Source of the DNA: Glaciimonas sp. PCH181
Lineage (GTDB): Bacteria; Pseudomonadota; Gammaproteobacteria; Burkholderiales; Burkholderiaceae_D
NCBI RefSeq assembly: GCF_003056055.1
Contig: NZ_PYFP01000001.1
Location: 682,001 to 746,000 of the forward strand
DNA length: 64,000 nt
Reading direction: 5' to 3'
Shown here: positions 52,127 to 60,692 of the stretch, in pieces
Layout: each line of letters starts with the position of its first letter
Position numbering within the stretch: position 1 is the stretch's first letter
Notes under the pieces: model-generated
What the model was told of the DNA's origin: nothing
Seen by the model: the letters and a program-made list of their open reading frames with translations, nothing else
The model's database searches: none
Program-made: the position numbers and the translations under genes

Positions 52127-53488
52127 GTGGTTGAAATGGTATATGGCAAAACGATAGCGGATTGGGTTACCGCTTTTCCGTTAATAAAACCTCTGATGAA
52201 AGGAGAAGCGATTGCATGGTTCAATCCGGCGATTGCTCCTATAGCGCAAGCGCTTGACGATATCCCGCTGACTGCTGCTGACGTGAGCGATGCAAGTGCG
52301 CGGCTTCAACGATTTGCACCGTATTTGATGGAGGTTTTTCCGGAGGTTACAAAAACCAATGGCGTGATCGAATCGGAGTTAATTCGGGTGGATGCATTCT
52401 CACGGGAGGTACAAAAAATAACCGGGATTAGCCATCCGGTCTCGTTGTTATTAAAGAAGGACAGCCACCTTCCGATAGCCGGTTCTGTCAAGGCGCGTGG
52501 AGGTATTTATGAAGTCCTTTTTTATGCTGAAAAACTGGCTCTGCAAGAAGGCTTGCTGAAGACGACAGATGACTATCGCTTGCTCAATCAAGCAGCTTGT
52601 CGTGCGCTCTTCAGTCGACATAAAATTGCGGTTGGTTCGACCGGTAATTTGGGGATGTCGATCGGTATCATGGCGGCCAAGCTCGGTTTTGAAGCCACGG
52701 TACATATGTCATCCGATGCCCGCCAATGGAAAAAGGATAAATTACGCTCGCATGGCGTGGTCGTTGTTGAACACGCCGGAGACTATGGCCAAGCGGTCGA
52801 GCAAGGCCGGAAAAACGCCGAAAGTGATCCACTTTGTCATTTCGTCGACGACGAGAACTCGATGACGCTGTTTCTTGGTTACGCTGTTGCTGGCGAGCGT
52901 CTGAAGGCGCAATTTGTCGAAGCTGCGATCCGTGTGGATGCCGAACATCCTTTGTTTGTTTATTTGCCTTGTGGCGTGGGCGGCGGCCCCGGGGGAATCA
53001 CCTTTGGATTGAAGTTGGCATTTGGTGATCACGTGCATTGCATATTCGCAGAACCGACACAGTCGCCCTGCATGCTGATGGGCGTGTATACCGGCTTGCA
53101 CGATAAACTGGCCGTGCAGGATTTTGGCATCACCAATCATACCGCTGCGGATGGACTGGCTGTCGGTCGTCCATCAGGATTCGTAGGCACTGCGATGCAA
53201 CGGATGATTGACGGCTATTACACCCTTACCGACGATGAAATGTTTTCGCTCCTTTACCTGATGCAAAAGACGGAGCATTTACAGTTGGAACCATCAGCGC
53301 TAGCAGGTGCAGCGGGGTTTAGCCGCGTTCTTTCCGAGAAACAAGGATATCGAGAGCGATTGGGTCTAAGCGATACGGCCTGGTCAAATGCAAACCATCT
53401 CATTTGGGCTACCGGCGGTGGAATGGTGCCGACTGCGGAATATGAAAGTTATCTGGCAAATGGGAGGCGCGTCATACCGAAGCGCTGA
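52127..53488 (+). CDS. dsdA: D-serine ammonia-lyase (D-serine dehydratase)
   Basis: A 453-residue fold-type II PLP enzyme that turns D-serine, and often D-threonine, into pyruvate or 2-oxobutyrate and ammonia. The PLP Lys lies in [20 protein letters not shown] near residue 117; the phosphate loop is [15 protein letters not shown], and [18 protein letters not shown] lines the cofactor. GTG 52127 with AGAGGAATTTGTT upstream is chosen; ATG 52136 is possible. It is followed by a LysR gene, as dsdA often is by DsdC, though that regulator here resembles GcvA-type proteins. Confidence 0.93.
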   Translation: MVEMVYGKTIADWVTAFPLIKPLMKGEAIAWFNPAIAPIAQALDDIPLTAADVSDASARLQRFAPYLMEVFPEVTKTNGVIESELIRVDAFSREVQKITGISHPVSLLLKKDSHLPIAGSVKARGGIYEVLFYAEKLALQEGLLKTTDDYRLLNQAACRALFSRHKIAVGSTGNLGMSIGIMAAKLGFEATVHMSSDARQWKKDKLRSHGVVVVEHAGDYGQAVEQGRKNAESDPLCHFVDDENSMTLFLGYAVAGERLKAQFVEAAIRVDAEHPLFVYLPCGVGGGPGGITFGLKLAFGDHVHCIFAEPTQSPCMLMGVYTGLHDKLAVQDFGITNHTAADGLAVGRPSGFVGTAMQRMIDGYYTLTDDEMFSLLYLMQKTEHLQLEPSALAGAAGFSRVLSEKQGYRERLGLSDTAWSNANHLIWATGGGMVPTAEYESYLANGRRVIPKR

Positions 53489-53668
53489 GCAATGAAGGAG
53501 GGTAGGCTTTCCGGTCAGACGTTGGCTGTTCAATAGAACTTGTATCATTGTGACCTTTTAGTATCAAGGCTTTCGGCGACTACTGCAAAAAAATTGACCA
53601 CACAGCAGGTCATGACGGCGGAAGCTGGTGGTTATAATGCGCAATACAAGAATTGCTAGGAATATGAC

Positions 53669-54613
53669 ATGCTTTCGTCGTCAATGATGGTGTGGCTGCG
53701 GAGTTTTGATGCGGCAGCACGGCATGGGAACTTCACACGTGCCGCTGCCGAGCTTTGCGTATCGCAGGGTGCCATTAGCCAACAAGTTAAATCGCTGGAA
53801 AATGCCCTGCGGCGACCTCTATTCATTCGTGGCCCCCGATCGCTGACACTCACGCCAGAAGGGGAGCGGCTTTACGCCGTAGCGCGTGATGCGTTCAGGG
53901 CGCTTGATGCCACACTAATCCAACTACGTCGAACCGAAGATCGTCACGACGTTTCGTTAAGCTGCTCTCCTTCCTTCGCGATGGGATGGTTGATTCCCAA
54001 GTTAAATAATTTCTTCCGTCAACACGCAACAATACATCTCAAGATACACGGCGAGTTTCACGGCCTGGATCGCTCCAGACTAGTCCGGGAAGGATTGGAC
54101 GCGGCGGTGCGCTATGACCTGGGACGCTACACCGATTTAGAAGCGCGCAAATTTTTAGACGAATGGTTACTACCAGTCGCCAGCCCTGAATTTATTAAAG
54201 AACATCCAGAGCTAATATCACCGTCTGACCTGCGCCCAGAATGGCTACTTCACGACTCCAGTCCTTGGGAGGGAGCTTCAGAGTTTGAGGAATGGGAGTA
54301 TTGGCTGGAACAAGTTGGCGTCAGCAGCCCCGATCTGGCATCAGGACGCCATTTCAATCTATCGCAATTAGCGCAAGCCGGCGCGGTAAATGGGCAAGGT
54401 GTAGCGATGGGGCGAGCAGCGCTAGTTTTGGACGATCTGATGAGCGGCCGCCTTGTTGATTTGTTTGGCATCTGCGTACCATCGGGAGCCGGCTATTTCT
54501 TTGTCACAGAAGGCAGTGTCCAAGGTCCGCTCGCCTCCGTTGAAGCGTGGTTGTGCGGCGAGGCGAAAGCTTACCTTGATATAGTTAAACGTGTTTTGCC
54601 GTATTTGCGGTAA
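53669..54613 (+). CDS. LysR-family regulator, GcvA/DsdC-like
   Basis: A 314-residue LysR-type protein. The winged helix is typical of the GcvA/DsdC/AmpR branch (LRSFDAAARHGNFTRAAAEL, then CVSQGAISQQVKSLENALRR and PLFIRGPRSLTLTPEGERLY). The effector domain contains DRSRLVREGLDAAVRYDLGR, the usual D-A-A-V-R-Y motif. It lies on the same strand as dsdA and probably controls the MlrC-MFS-aldolase-dsdA cluster. Confidence 0.92.
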   Translation: MLSSSMMVWLRSFDAAARHGNFTRAAAELCVSQGAISQQVKSLENALRRPLFIRGPRSLTLTPEGERLYAVARDAFRALDATLIQLRRTEDRHDVSLSCSPSFAMGWLIPKLNNFFRQHATIHLKIHGEFHGLDRSRLVREGLDAAVRYDLGRYTDLEARKFLDEWLLPVASPEFIKEHPELISPSDLRPEWLLHDSSPWEGASEFEEWEYWLEQVGVSSPDLASGRHFNLSQLAQAGAVNGQGVAMGRAALVLDDLMSGRLVDLFGICVPSGAGYFFVTEGSVQGPLASVEAWLCGEAKAYLDIVKRVLPYLR

Positions 54614-54774
54614 AAGCTGGGCTGGTTAAATCGTTTTCTTCGTCGCTCTACCGCAGACGGCAGGCGACGTATTACATTAGCAAGCGAGAATATTTAACGC
54701 GGATATGTTTGGTTTTTACGGTTCGAAGAAACTTCATGCCCTGATACACAGCCGCTGATTGACCTAAGTCTTTA

Positions 54775-54793
54775 ATTCTATTGGTCGGGACGG
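54775..54793. repeat. Left 19-bp direct repeat of the tRNA-Pro island (candidate att site)
   Basis: ATTCTATTGGTCGGGACGG here is identical to 57711-57729, which includes the 3' end of the intact tRNA-Pro. Such a repeat at both ends of a segment with an integrase remnant marks an integration site. Confidence 0.75.
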
Positions 54794-54817
54794 TAAGATT
54801 CGAACTTACCACCCCTT
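54782..54817 (-). pseudogene. 3' fragment of a tRNA-Pro-like gene
   Basis: On the minus strand this reads AAGGGGTGGTAAGTTCGAAT then CTTACCGTCCCGACCA: the end of a variable loop, a complete T arm (GTAAG pairs with CTTAC), the acceptor 3' strand and encoded CCA. The acceptor part and T loop equal those of the intact tRNA-Pro at 57718, but both halves of the T stem differ while still pairing. It is a remnant left by, or brought with, an integrating element. Confidence 0.75.
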
Positions 54818-55423
54818 CGATTCCATACTACTATTTTCAAAATTAGATTTATGGATGGTAAGGAGGCGTTAGTGATTGGTGATCAGTTGCAGCGTTTCAA
54901 GGATGCAAGGCTTGGACACCTTTCCAGGGCCGAAAGGAAAATTCAAGTATCAAGTATGTTTCCGAATCGGAACCCAAAAAGCTAAAAGCTCAGTTAGCAA
55001 AAAAAGCAGGGCCGAAAAAAGAAGGAGTCAGCATCGGAATTACGGCAGCAAATATACCGGCTTCTTCATGGGTTGCACCTGCACATATAAGCCGGACTAC
55101 GACAGCCGATAGTGTTCGAGAGCAGTGGGTTTATTCAAGTGGTGGCTACATATATTTCACAGACGGCGTGATAACGGCTATTTAGAACTGAGGGATCGGT
55201 AAACCTTTTCAATAGGTGACTGGCGGGGGCTTCGGTCACTCGCCATTTTTCTGTGCACACGAAAAGTTTAAAAAATTGCCGCAAATTTTTGGGCAGACGG
55301 GTGAGAGAAATATAAAAATTACCCATCAATAAGTCACTTTGAAAGCGGATGGGACTCGCTAACTTTGGTCCCGAGGGTGGCAAATCAATAGAACTGACAA
55401 GATGCACGGTTTTGCGCGATAAT

Positions 55424-55458
55424 GCTTCAATAGTATGAACTAATCATACTATTGAAGC
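55424..55458. promoter_or_regulatory. Operator palindrome upstream of parDE
   Basis: A perfect inverted repeat: GCTTCAATAGTATGA (55424-55438) and TCATACTATTGAAGC (55444-55458) around ACTAA. It ends 17 bases before the parD start. ParD proteins repress their own operon at such sites. Confidence 0.75.
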
Positions 55459-55475
55459 TTAACTTGGGAGATGAC

Positions 55476-55721
55476 ATGGGAACTATACGCAAGACCATCA
55501 CTTTGACCGATACGCAAGACGGCTGGATTAAGTCTCAGATAGCCGCTGGCGGCTATACCAATGACAGCGAGTACATCCGTGACTTAATCCGACGTGAACA
55601 AGAACGAAGCGTTCATGTCGAGGCCATACGTGCCGATCTGATTGACGGCGAAGACAGCGGTGAGCCAAGATCATTCGATGCCGCAGCATTCAAGCAGCGC
55701 ATGTTAACGACACATGGCTGA
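55476..55721 (+). CDS. parD: ParD-family antitoxin (ribbon-helix-helix)
   Basis: An 81-residue antitoxin. ATG 55476 (GGGAG upstream) gives MGTIRKTITLTDTQDGWIKS: the beta-strand of the ribbon-helix-helix, then GGYTNDSEYIRDLIRREQER, the classic ParD helix. The C-terminal half (about residues 47-81) wraps the toxin. It overlaps parE by eight bases and lies behind a perfect palindromic operator. Confidence 0.92.
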   Translation: MGTIRKTITLTDTQDGWIKSQIAAGGYTNDSEYIRDLIRREQERSVHVEAIRADLIDGEDSGEPRSFDAAAFKQRMLTTHG

Positions 55722-56004
55722 GTATCGGCTTACTCCCGCAGCTGAACAAGATCTTGAGGGAATCTGGGCTTATACCTTTCAGCACTGGGGCGTAGATCAA
55801 GCCAATCGCTATACAGACATGTTGGTAGATGTCTTTGAAGTTCTGGCTCAAACGCCCAAAACAGCTCCATCATGTGACCACATCCGGCCCGGCTATCGTC
55901 GTCAAGGTGTCGAGCATCACGTGATCTATTTTCGCATCACGAACTACGGTATCGCCGTAATTCGTATTCTGCATGACCGTATGGATGCCTCACGCTATCT
56001 GTGA
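55714..56004 (+). CDS. parE: ParE-family toxin
   Basis: A 96-residue RelE/ParE-superfamily toxin. MAEYRLTPAAEQDLEGIWAY opens it, WGVDQANRYTDMLVDVFEVL follows, and IRPGYRRQGVEHHVIYFRIT and VIRILHDRMDASRYL close it; the last motif is typical of ParE. ParE toxins poison DNA gyrase. Both genes look intact, so the pair may stabilise the small island. Confidence 0.92.
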   Translation: MAEYRLTPAAEQDLEGIWAYTFQHWGVDQANRYTDMLVDVFEVLAQTPKTAPSCDHIRPGYRRQGVEHHVIYFRITNYGIAVIRILHDRMDASRYL

Positions 56005-56005
56005 C

Positions 56006-56359
56006 TCACGTCTCTTTTAACGTGCGTATATCGATGGCACGTTGCCAACAAAGATAAGACATATCCACCAAGCAGCAAAATGTTGGCCCGCTAGAGATAG
56101 GGGGCATCTTGGCACCAATCAGGCTGGCCGCACGGATAGCAGCGATTTGCGTATGGGTGGGCAGGATGGTTCGACGTTTAACTGCATAATCGGATAAGTC
56201 GAGCTGGGTGATTGGATTATCCTCGCGAAGCCCCAGTTCCGAAATCGCGAATTTGAAGAGCTTGTGCATCAATCCACCGTACTTACGAGCGGTATTTGGT
56301 TTGTCTTTGAAGCTGGCACGAATGAAGTCAGCACAAGACTTCGTAGTTACCAGTACCAC
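56006..56359 (-). pseudogene. Truncated tyrosine recombinase (integrase)
   Basis: A 117-residue frame with a core-binding domain (SCADFIRASFKDKPNTARKY, then GGLMHKLFKFAISELGLRED and NPITQLDLSDY) and the start of a catalytic domain (RRTILPTHTQIAAIRAASLI, then CLVDMSYLCWQRAIDI). The strongly conserved HxxR and catalytic Tyr regions are missing, as is the usual N-terminus. The gene is dead. It supports integration of the segment into tRNA-Pro. Confidence 0.75.
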
Positions 56360-56443
56360 ATCAAAGTCCTCAAATACGTACGTCGGCGATCACATATAAT
56401 TATGCCAATGTAGTTAATAATTGGCGACGCCCAACGATTTTTC

Positions 56444-56776
56444 TTATTTCCTAGCTGAGCGCTTTACCTCTTTCAGCGCCCGTTTGAACATTTTCAATTC
56501 GCTAGCAGCATAAAGTTGATTCCGTCCCAGTTCGCTACTCGCTTTGATCTTGCCATCGCTCACGTAACGTCGAAATGTCGACATTGAGACTTCCAAGTAT
56601 TCGGCAGCTTCTTGAGCCGTTAACTCGGCAGTTGCCAAGTGACCGAACACTTGTTCATGGGTGGCATTTTCATCGCCAAATGCATTGGAAGTCAGCAATG
56701 TAAAAAAGCGAGAACGCTCATTTACAGGCATGGTTTTAAGATCATCAAAAAGTTGTTCTGCAGTCATTGTGCGCAT
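56444..56776 (-). CDS. Helix-turn-helix antitoxin-like protein
   Basis: A 110-residue protein. After an N-terminal half (MTAEQLFDDLKTMPVNERSR) it has an excisionase-type HTH domain: LTAQEAAEYLEVSMSTFRRY and VSDGKIKASSELGRNQLYAA. It starts one base after the stop of the RelE/ParE-like gene. The toxin-first order is that of HigBA-type systems. It is probably the antitoxin and repressor of the pair. Confidence 0.8.
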   Translation of the reverse strand: MRTMTAEQLFDDLKTMPVNERSRFFTLLTSNAFGDENATHEQVFGHLATAELTAQEAAEYLEVSMSTFRRYVSDGKIKASSELGRNQLYAASELKMFKRALKEVKRSARK

Positions 56777-56777
56777 G

Positions 56778-57038
56778 TTATTTCCTCTCGGACTTCAAAT
56801 ACCGTTTGAGCTCATCATAAAAATTTTCATGGACGCCCAACTGGTAAAAATCAATTATCAGTATTTCAATCTCAGTGCTTTGCCGCTGTTTCTGATCCGT
56901 AGGCGGCCTATACGCCATCAAATATTCCTGACGATTGAATGTGAATTTATAAACCCAAATTCCTGTTAGGTCGCCGGTTTTCGGGACGCCGCTTTCTGGA
57001 TCATCACAAACCTCGTCAACAGCGTCCTCAATTGCCAT
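56778..57038 (-). CDS. RelE/HigB-like toxin, start uncertain
   Basis: From ATG 57038 the product has 86 residues (AIEDAVDEVCDDPESGVPKT, then GDLTGIWVYKFTFNRQEYLM and AYRPP), which fits the C-terminal two thirds of RelE/HigB-type toxins. The frame stays open for about 20 more codons up to 57098 (FTKYIKKAHTALQ), and these residues resemble the missing N-terminal helix. No ATG, GTG or TTG is there; only CTG (57098) or ATT (57101) could start it. Either a rare start is used or the original start was lost. It pairs with the HTH antitoxin downstream. Confidence 0.7.
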   Translation of the reverse strand: MAIEDAVDEVCDDPESGVPKTGDLTGIWVYKFTFNRQEYLMAYRPPTDQKQRQSTEIEILIIDFYQLGVHENFYDELKRYLKSERK

Positions 57039-57219
57039 TTGCAGCGCCGTATGCGCTTTTTTAATATACTTGGTAAAAGGTTTTTTGTAATTTCTCAGAA
57101 TGGATCTATATTAGTTCACTTTTGACTCTAAATCAAGTCATGTTGTTTGAATCGAGCGAGGGTAAATGGCTTGGACGACAAGTTTTAGTGGCAATCGACG
57201 TGCGTATGATCTTGTCAAC

Positions 57220-57414
57220 TTAACCAGTTCTTACTGCAGTCGGACTTCGGTTGGTGTGTTTAAAGCTTTCCAAAAGAAATTTCTTCAGCTTATTAGACAA
57301 CGCAATCTCAATATATTTGTACGCTAACGCCGACACCAAAACGGTCAGCACGAAAGCGAGAACAACCAGCGTCAGGCCGTAACAATCCCATTCAAATAGT
57401 GGTGTGCGTTTCAT
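57220..57414 (-). pseudogene. C-terminal remnant of an acyltransferase-3-type membrane protein
   Basis: A 64-residue frame with one membrane helix (YGLTLVVLAFVLTVLVSALA) followed by YKYIEIALSNKLKKFLLESF. This is the usual end of acyltransferase-3 (OafA-like) proteins, in which the last helix leads into a Y-x-Y-I-E motif. The nine other helices and the catalytic part are absent. It is probably cargo of the island or a chromosomal gene cut by it. Confidence 0.55.
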
Positions 57415-57717
57415 ACCCAGGTGGGCGCAGTCTTAGTGGTAGAAGCCGACGGCGTTGGCCAACCAATTGTGACCAAATGATTTGAATGAAAACTCTCGCA
57501 CAATCTGATCGCGCAAATTGTCTGCAGTCGCAACGGTAAATATGGGAGGAGTGAAAAAAGGTCGGAATTTAATGCGGAGAGAATTGGCCATTTTTTAATG
57601 GCGCATTGAATGTCTTAAAACGGCGCAAAATGGAAAAACAGCACTGTATATTATACGTTTGTATAATATACAGTGCTGCGTTTACATACAGGTTTTAAGC
57701 TAACCCTTTGATTCTAT
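57415..57717. other. Gene-free right end of the island
   Basis: About 300 bases with no credible frame; its main content is the perfect hairpin at 57639-57678. Confidence 0.55.
57639..57678. repeat. Perfect 18-bp-arm hairpin
   Basis: CAGCACTGTATATTATAC (57639-57656) and its exact complement (57661-57678) flank GTTT. The stem is AT-rich with GC ends, and no T-run follows. It lies 40 bases from the 3' end of tRNA-Pro and could be an integration, excision or transfer site, the end of a small mobile repeat, or a stem that stops transcription. Confidence 0.8.
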
Positions 57718-57729
57718 TGGTCGGGACGG
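57711..57729. repeat. Right 19-bp direct repeat of the island (attachment site in tRNA-Pro)
   Basis: Identical to 54775-54793 and spans the 3' end of the intact tRNA-Pro, the usual target of tyrosine recombinases. Confidence 0.75.
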
Positions 57730-57794
57730 AGTGATTCGAACACTCGACCCCTTGGACCCCATCCAAGTACGCTACCAGGCTGCGCTACGCCCCG
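57718..57794 (-). tRNA. tRNA-Pro (anticodon GGG)
   Basis: 77 bases on the minus strand fold as a full tRNA: acceptor CGGGGCG with CGTCCCG (one G-U pair), D arm GCGCAGCCTGGTAGCG, anticodon stem CTTGG/CCAAG with loop ATGGGGT giving anticodon GGG, T arm GAGTG-TTCGAAT-CACTC, and encoded ACCA. It reads proline codon CCC. It is the intact copy at the right end of the small genomic island. Confidence 0.95.
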
Positions 57795-57927
57795 ACTAGC
57801 CTGCTATTATAGCAGCGCAAAAGCGCTTTTAATCCACTTGGATTGTGAAAAAAATCATTTAAATGACGTTATGACTTCTGTCTTATTTTTCGCCGAAGTT
57901 GTGATTGCCAATTCTTTTAATCATCCT

Positions 57928-59049
57928 ATGCCCATAAAAATCAGCCAGCATTTTGATGGTGGTGCCATCGTTGTTTTGCGTGCAGATCAGCCGCAACAAA
58001 TCGAACTGAATATACGCAGCGATTCGCATGCGGATTTTACGCAGTGGTTTTATTTTCGTTTGCAGGGCGCACGGGGAGAGGCTTGCAATATTAGCTTGAT
58101 GAACGCTGGTCAGGCGACGTATACAAATGGATGGAAGGATTATCAGGCAGTGGCGAGTTACGACCGTGAGACCTGGTTTCGCGTTCCTACTACTTATGAT
58201 GGACAGGTCCTGAGGATATCCCATAAGCCTGAGTGCGATAGCGTGTATTACGCTTATTTTGAGCCTTACACTTGGGAGCGGCATCTGGGTTTATTGGGAC
58301 GCGCAGGGCAGTCGTCACGCGTCGCGATTGAGGATCTAGGCAATACAGTTGACGGTCGCGATTTGAATTTGATGGTGATTGGAAATCCGTCTGCGGCTAA
58401 AAAAGTATGGGTGATCGCACGTCAGCATCCGGGCGAAACCATGGCGGAGTGGTTTGTGGAGGGGATGGTGGATGCTTTATTGGATGAGGCTAATCCGATT
58501 GCTACGCAGGTGTTGCAGAACACGGTATTTTACGTGGTACCGAATATGAATCCCGATGGCGCGGCGCGTGGCAATCTGCGGACCAATGCGGCCGGTGCTA
58601 ACTTAAATCGGGAATGGATGACGCCGTCGTTGGAAACAAGCCCAGAGGTTTTTCTGGTGAAGAACAAGATGCACGTAATTGGCTGCGATCTATTTCTTGA
58701 CGTGCATGGGGATGAGGCATTGCCTTATAACTTTGTGGCAGGTTCGGAGATGCTGGACGGATTTACGGCTGAACAGGCAGTTGAACAGAATAAATTTATC
58801 GCAAATTTTGAAAGTGCTAGTCCGGATTTCCAAAGTAAATACGGCTATCACGCTGGGAAGTATAGTGCCGATGTATTGAAGCTGGCTTCCAAATATGTAG
58901 GCCACACTTTTCAATGTTTATCGCTGACGCTGGAATTGCCTTTTAAAGATAATGCGAATTTGCCGAATGCCCAAACCGGTTGGAATGGCGCGCGGAGTGC
59001 GCGATTGGGAGCTGCGATTTTGCAGCCTATTCTGAAAGCATTTGAGTAA
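57928..59049 (+). CDS. M14-family zinc carboxypeptidase
   Basis: A 373-residue cytosolic carboxypeptidase-like protein. ATG 57928 gives the usual MPIKISQHFDGGAIVV opening, although no strong ribosome-binding site is seen; the frame is open to 57838. An N-terminal beta-sandwich domain (about 1-110) precedes the peptidase domain. Zinc ligands are in ARQHPGETMAEWFVEG (HxxE near residue 170) and FLDVHGDEALPYNF; NMNPDGAARGNLRTNAAGAN holds the substrate-binding Arg and Asn. The catalytic Glu is in LTLELPFKDN. The layout is that of the M14 subfamily related to eukaryotic CCP enzymes, which trim acidic C-termini; the bacterial substrate is unknown. Confidence 0.92.
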   Translation: MPIKISQHFDGGAIVVLRADQPQQIELNIRSDSHADFTQWFYFRLQGARGEACNISLMNAGQATYTNGWKDYQAVASYDRETWFRVPTTYDGQVLRISHKPECDSVYYAYFEPYTWERHLGLLGRAGQSSRVAIEDLGNTVDGRDLNLMVIGNPSAAKKVWVIARQHPGETMAEWFVEGMVDALLDEANPIATQVLQNTVFYVVPNMNPDGAARGNLRTNAAGANLNREWMTPSLETSPEVFLVKNKMHVIGCDLFLDVHGDEALPYNFVAGSEMLDGFTAEQAVEQNKFIANFESASPDFQSKYGYHAGKYSADVLKLASKYVGHTFQCLSLTLELPFKDNANLPNAQTGWNGARSARLGAAILQPILKAFE

Positions 59050-59076
59050 TATCTGCCTGACATAATCCATGCAAAA

Positions 59077-59112
59077 AAATGCCGCGCTTAGTCTGACTGA
59101 GCGCGGCATTTT
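59077..59112 (+). terminator. Rho-independent terminator after the carboxypeptidase gene
   Basis: AAAATGCCGCGCT and AGCGCGGCATTTT pair around an eleven-base loop, with T-rich sequence after it on the plus strand and an A-rich stretch before it. It can serve both strands. Confidence 0.8.
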
Positions 59113-59246
59113 CTATTTTGGAATCCCACTTCTATTGCCGATAATACTATTTCGATTCTCTGCAATCGTGTCTTCAGCGCTACTTTCAACGGCCTTATTT
59201 AATGCCACTGCGCGGCTGACTCGCATCTATTTCTGCATAAAAAACG

Positions 59247-60497
59247 TTAATGAAAATGTGCTGATCCGCTTGGCGGCGTATCTTCCGGCATTTCAGGGTG
59301 AACCAGTTCACCTTCGGGATCTGCGTAAAACGGTGAGCCGCAGTCGTCGCAAAATTCCATCGCAAACAGTTCATCATGGCGCTGTATGTCGTTGATCCCG
59401 CATTCGCGTAGCAATAGTAGAATTTGCTCTAACGGTGTTTGGGTTTCTGTGTCAGTTGCAACCACGCTTGTGACTTCTTCAGTTGCTTCTTCTTGTCCAT
59501 ACAGCGGCCAGACAACGCCATAAATGATGTCAGGAGTTTGTCCGACGGAAAAACCTATTCGATATTCATCGACCCGATTACTTTCTGGTTGTTCACTGAA
59601 TCGTCCGATAGTCACATGCAAGTCTTTGCTTTCAATTTCTAGCGTGGTGGCAAGGTAGTAGCTGGCCGCACGCAAAGAGACTGGACGAATTTGTTTGTCG
59701 CCTTCTCTACAGGCGACAAAATAGGCTTCGGGCAATAGCAGGTCGATACCGCAACCGGGTAACAACCGACTGACGTTCGGGGTTACCTGTGCTTGCCAAT
59801 GTTCGAGCGCGATGGCTTTTTTCATGGCGCTACTTGCGTTACTGACGGTAGTTGCTGCACCGGGTTGCCAGCAAAATAATGGGCGCCCACTCGGCACGAC
59901 TAGCGTTGCTAATAGATAGCGGGTATCGGCTAAAAAGGGTGCGGTTTCAGGTGCGTTGGGTGCAGAGGATACGGCGTTGCCGGTTAACACCGCGATGGTC
60001 ATACGGTGCATTAATGTGTAGGTATCGGCATGGGAGCGCGGCAACTGATCAATGGCGTATAAAGTCGGGCTTAATGCCACCCGGACATCCGGTGCCAAAA
60101 TATGGGCGTGCAAATGGCTGCTGAGCGTGGCGATCATGTCTGGCGGGATCGCACCGGCCGCAATTGAAAACCGCGTCCAGGCTAATATCGGCATCGCTAT
60201 TAATAACGTGTCGTAACTCACACCATCGTGTTCGATAGTTGAAGATTCGCTACAGGCTTCAACTGCGTCCATTAAGGCATCGTAAGCGTCGGCCTGATCT
60301 GGGAATAATTGCTCTAGTGCGCTATCGATGGGTTCTTGATGATGGCTTTTGAGTAGTTTGTTGAGATGGATATCTAGTTCGTGTTCCCAGGCGCGCTGCT
60401 CCATACGGCTGGAAGCGAGAACGAGGGCTTGTGCCAATTCAGTCAGTCGGTGGCTGTCGGTGGAGAACTTGCGTGGTGTTTTAGACGGACGGCGCAT
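59247..60497 (-). CDS. DUF2863-family protein
   Basis: A 416-residue protein from ATG 60497 (MRRPSKTPRKF is the family opening; ATG 60533 is an alternative). Recognisable parts are LAQALVLASSRMEQRAWEHE near the N-terminus, YDALMDAVEACSESSTIEHD, then GVSYDTLLIAMPILAWTRFS, and the acidic C-terminus with a CDDCGSPFYADPEGELVHPE stretch. DUF2863 is confined to Burkholderiales and relatives and has no known function. The CDDC pair near the end suggests metal binding. No signal peptide is seen. Confidence 0.85.
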   Translation of the reverse strand: MRRPSKTPRKFSTDSHRLTELAQALVLASSRMEQRAWEHELDIHLNKLLKSHHQEPIDSALEQLFPDQADAYDALMDAVEACSESSTIEHDGVSYDTLLIAMPILAWTRFSIAAGAIPPDMIATLSSHLHAHILAPDVRVALSPTLYAIDQLPRSHADTYTLMHRMTIAVLTGNAVSSAPNAPETAPFLADTRYLLATLVVPSGRPLFCWQPGAATTVSNASSAMKKAIALEHWQAQVTPNVSRLLPGCGIDLLLPEAYFVACREGDKQIRPVSLRAASYYLATTLEIESKDLHVTIGRFSEQPESNRVDEYRIGFSVGQTPDIIYGVVWPLYGQEEATEEVTSVVATDTETQTPLEQILLLLRECGINDIQRHDELFAMEFCDDCGSPFYADPEGELVHPEMPEDTPPSGSAHFH

Positions 60498-60588
60498 GAT
60501 GGTATTTGGAGCTTGACGAATTGAATGGGGCAAATGACTGCCAGGTCGAATAATTGTATTGTAGTGGACTAGTGGATGCAGGGAACAA

Positions 60589-60625
60589 AAAAAAACGCCG
60601 GACTAAGTAAATAGTCCGGCGTTTG
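60589..60625 (-). terminator. Rho-independent terminator of the aconitase gene
   Basis: AAACGCCGGACTA (60593-60605) and TAGTCCGGCGTTT (60612-60624) form a 13-bp stem with a short loop. On the minus strand a run of eight or more T follows, 70 bases after the acnA stop. Confidence 0.88.
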
Positions 60626-60692
60626 ATTAGCGGCGCAATGCGCTACAGTTTTTAATGCTTTCTATAGTGCAAACACTGCATTAGACGACGAT

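Larger units (their letters stand above)
54614..55475. other. Left part of the genomic island, no intact gene
   Basis: 862 bases that hold a tRNA 3' fragment, a 19-bp repeat copy and the ParD operator. A frame at 54876-55112 is Lys/Ser/Arg-rich, has no ribosome-binding site and no family resemblance. Confidence 0.55.
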
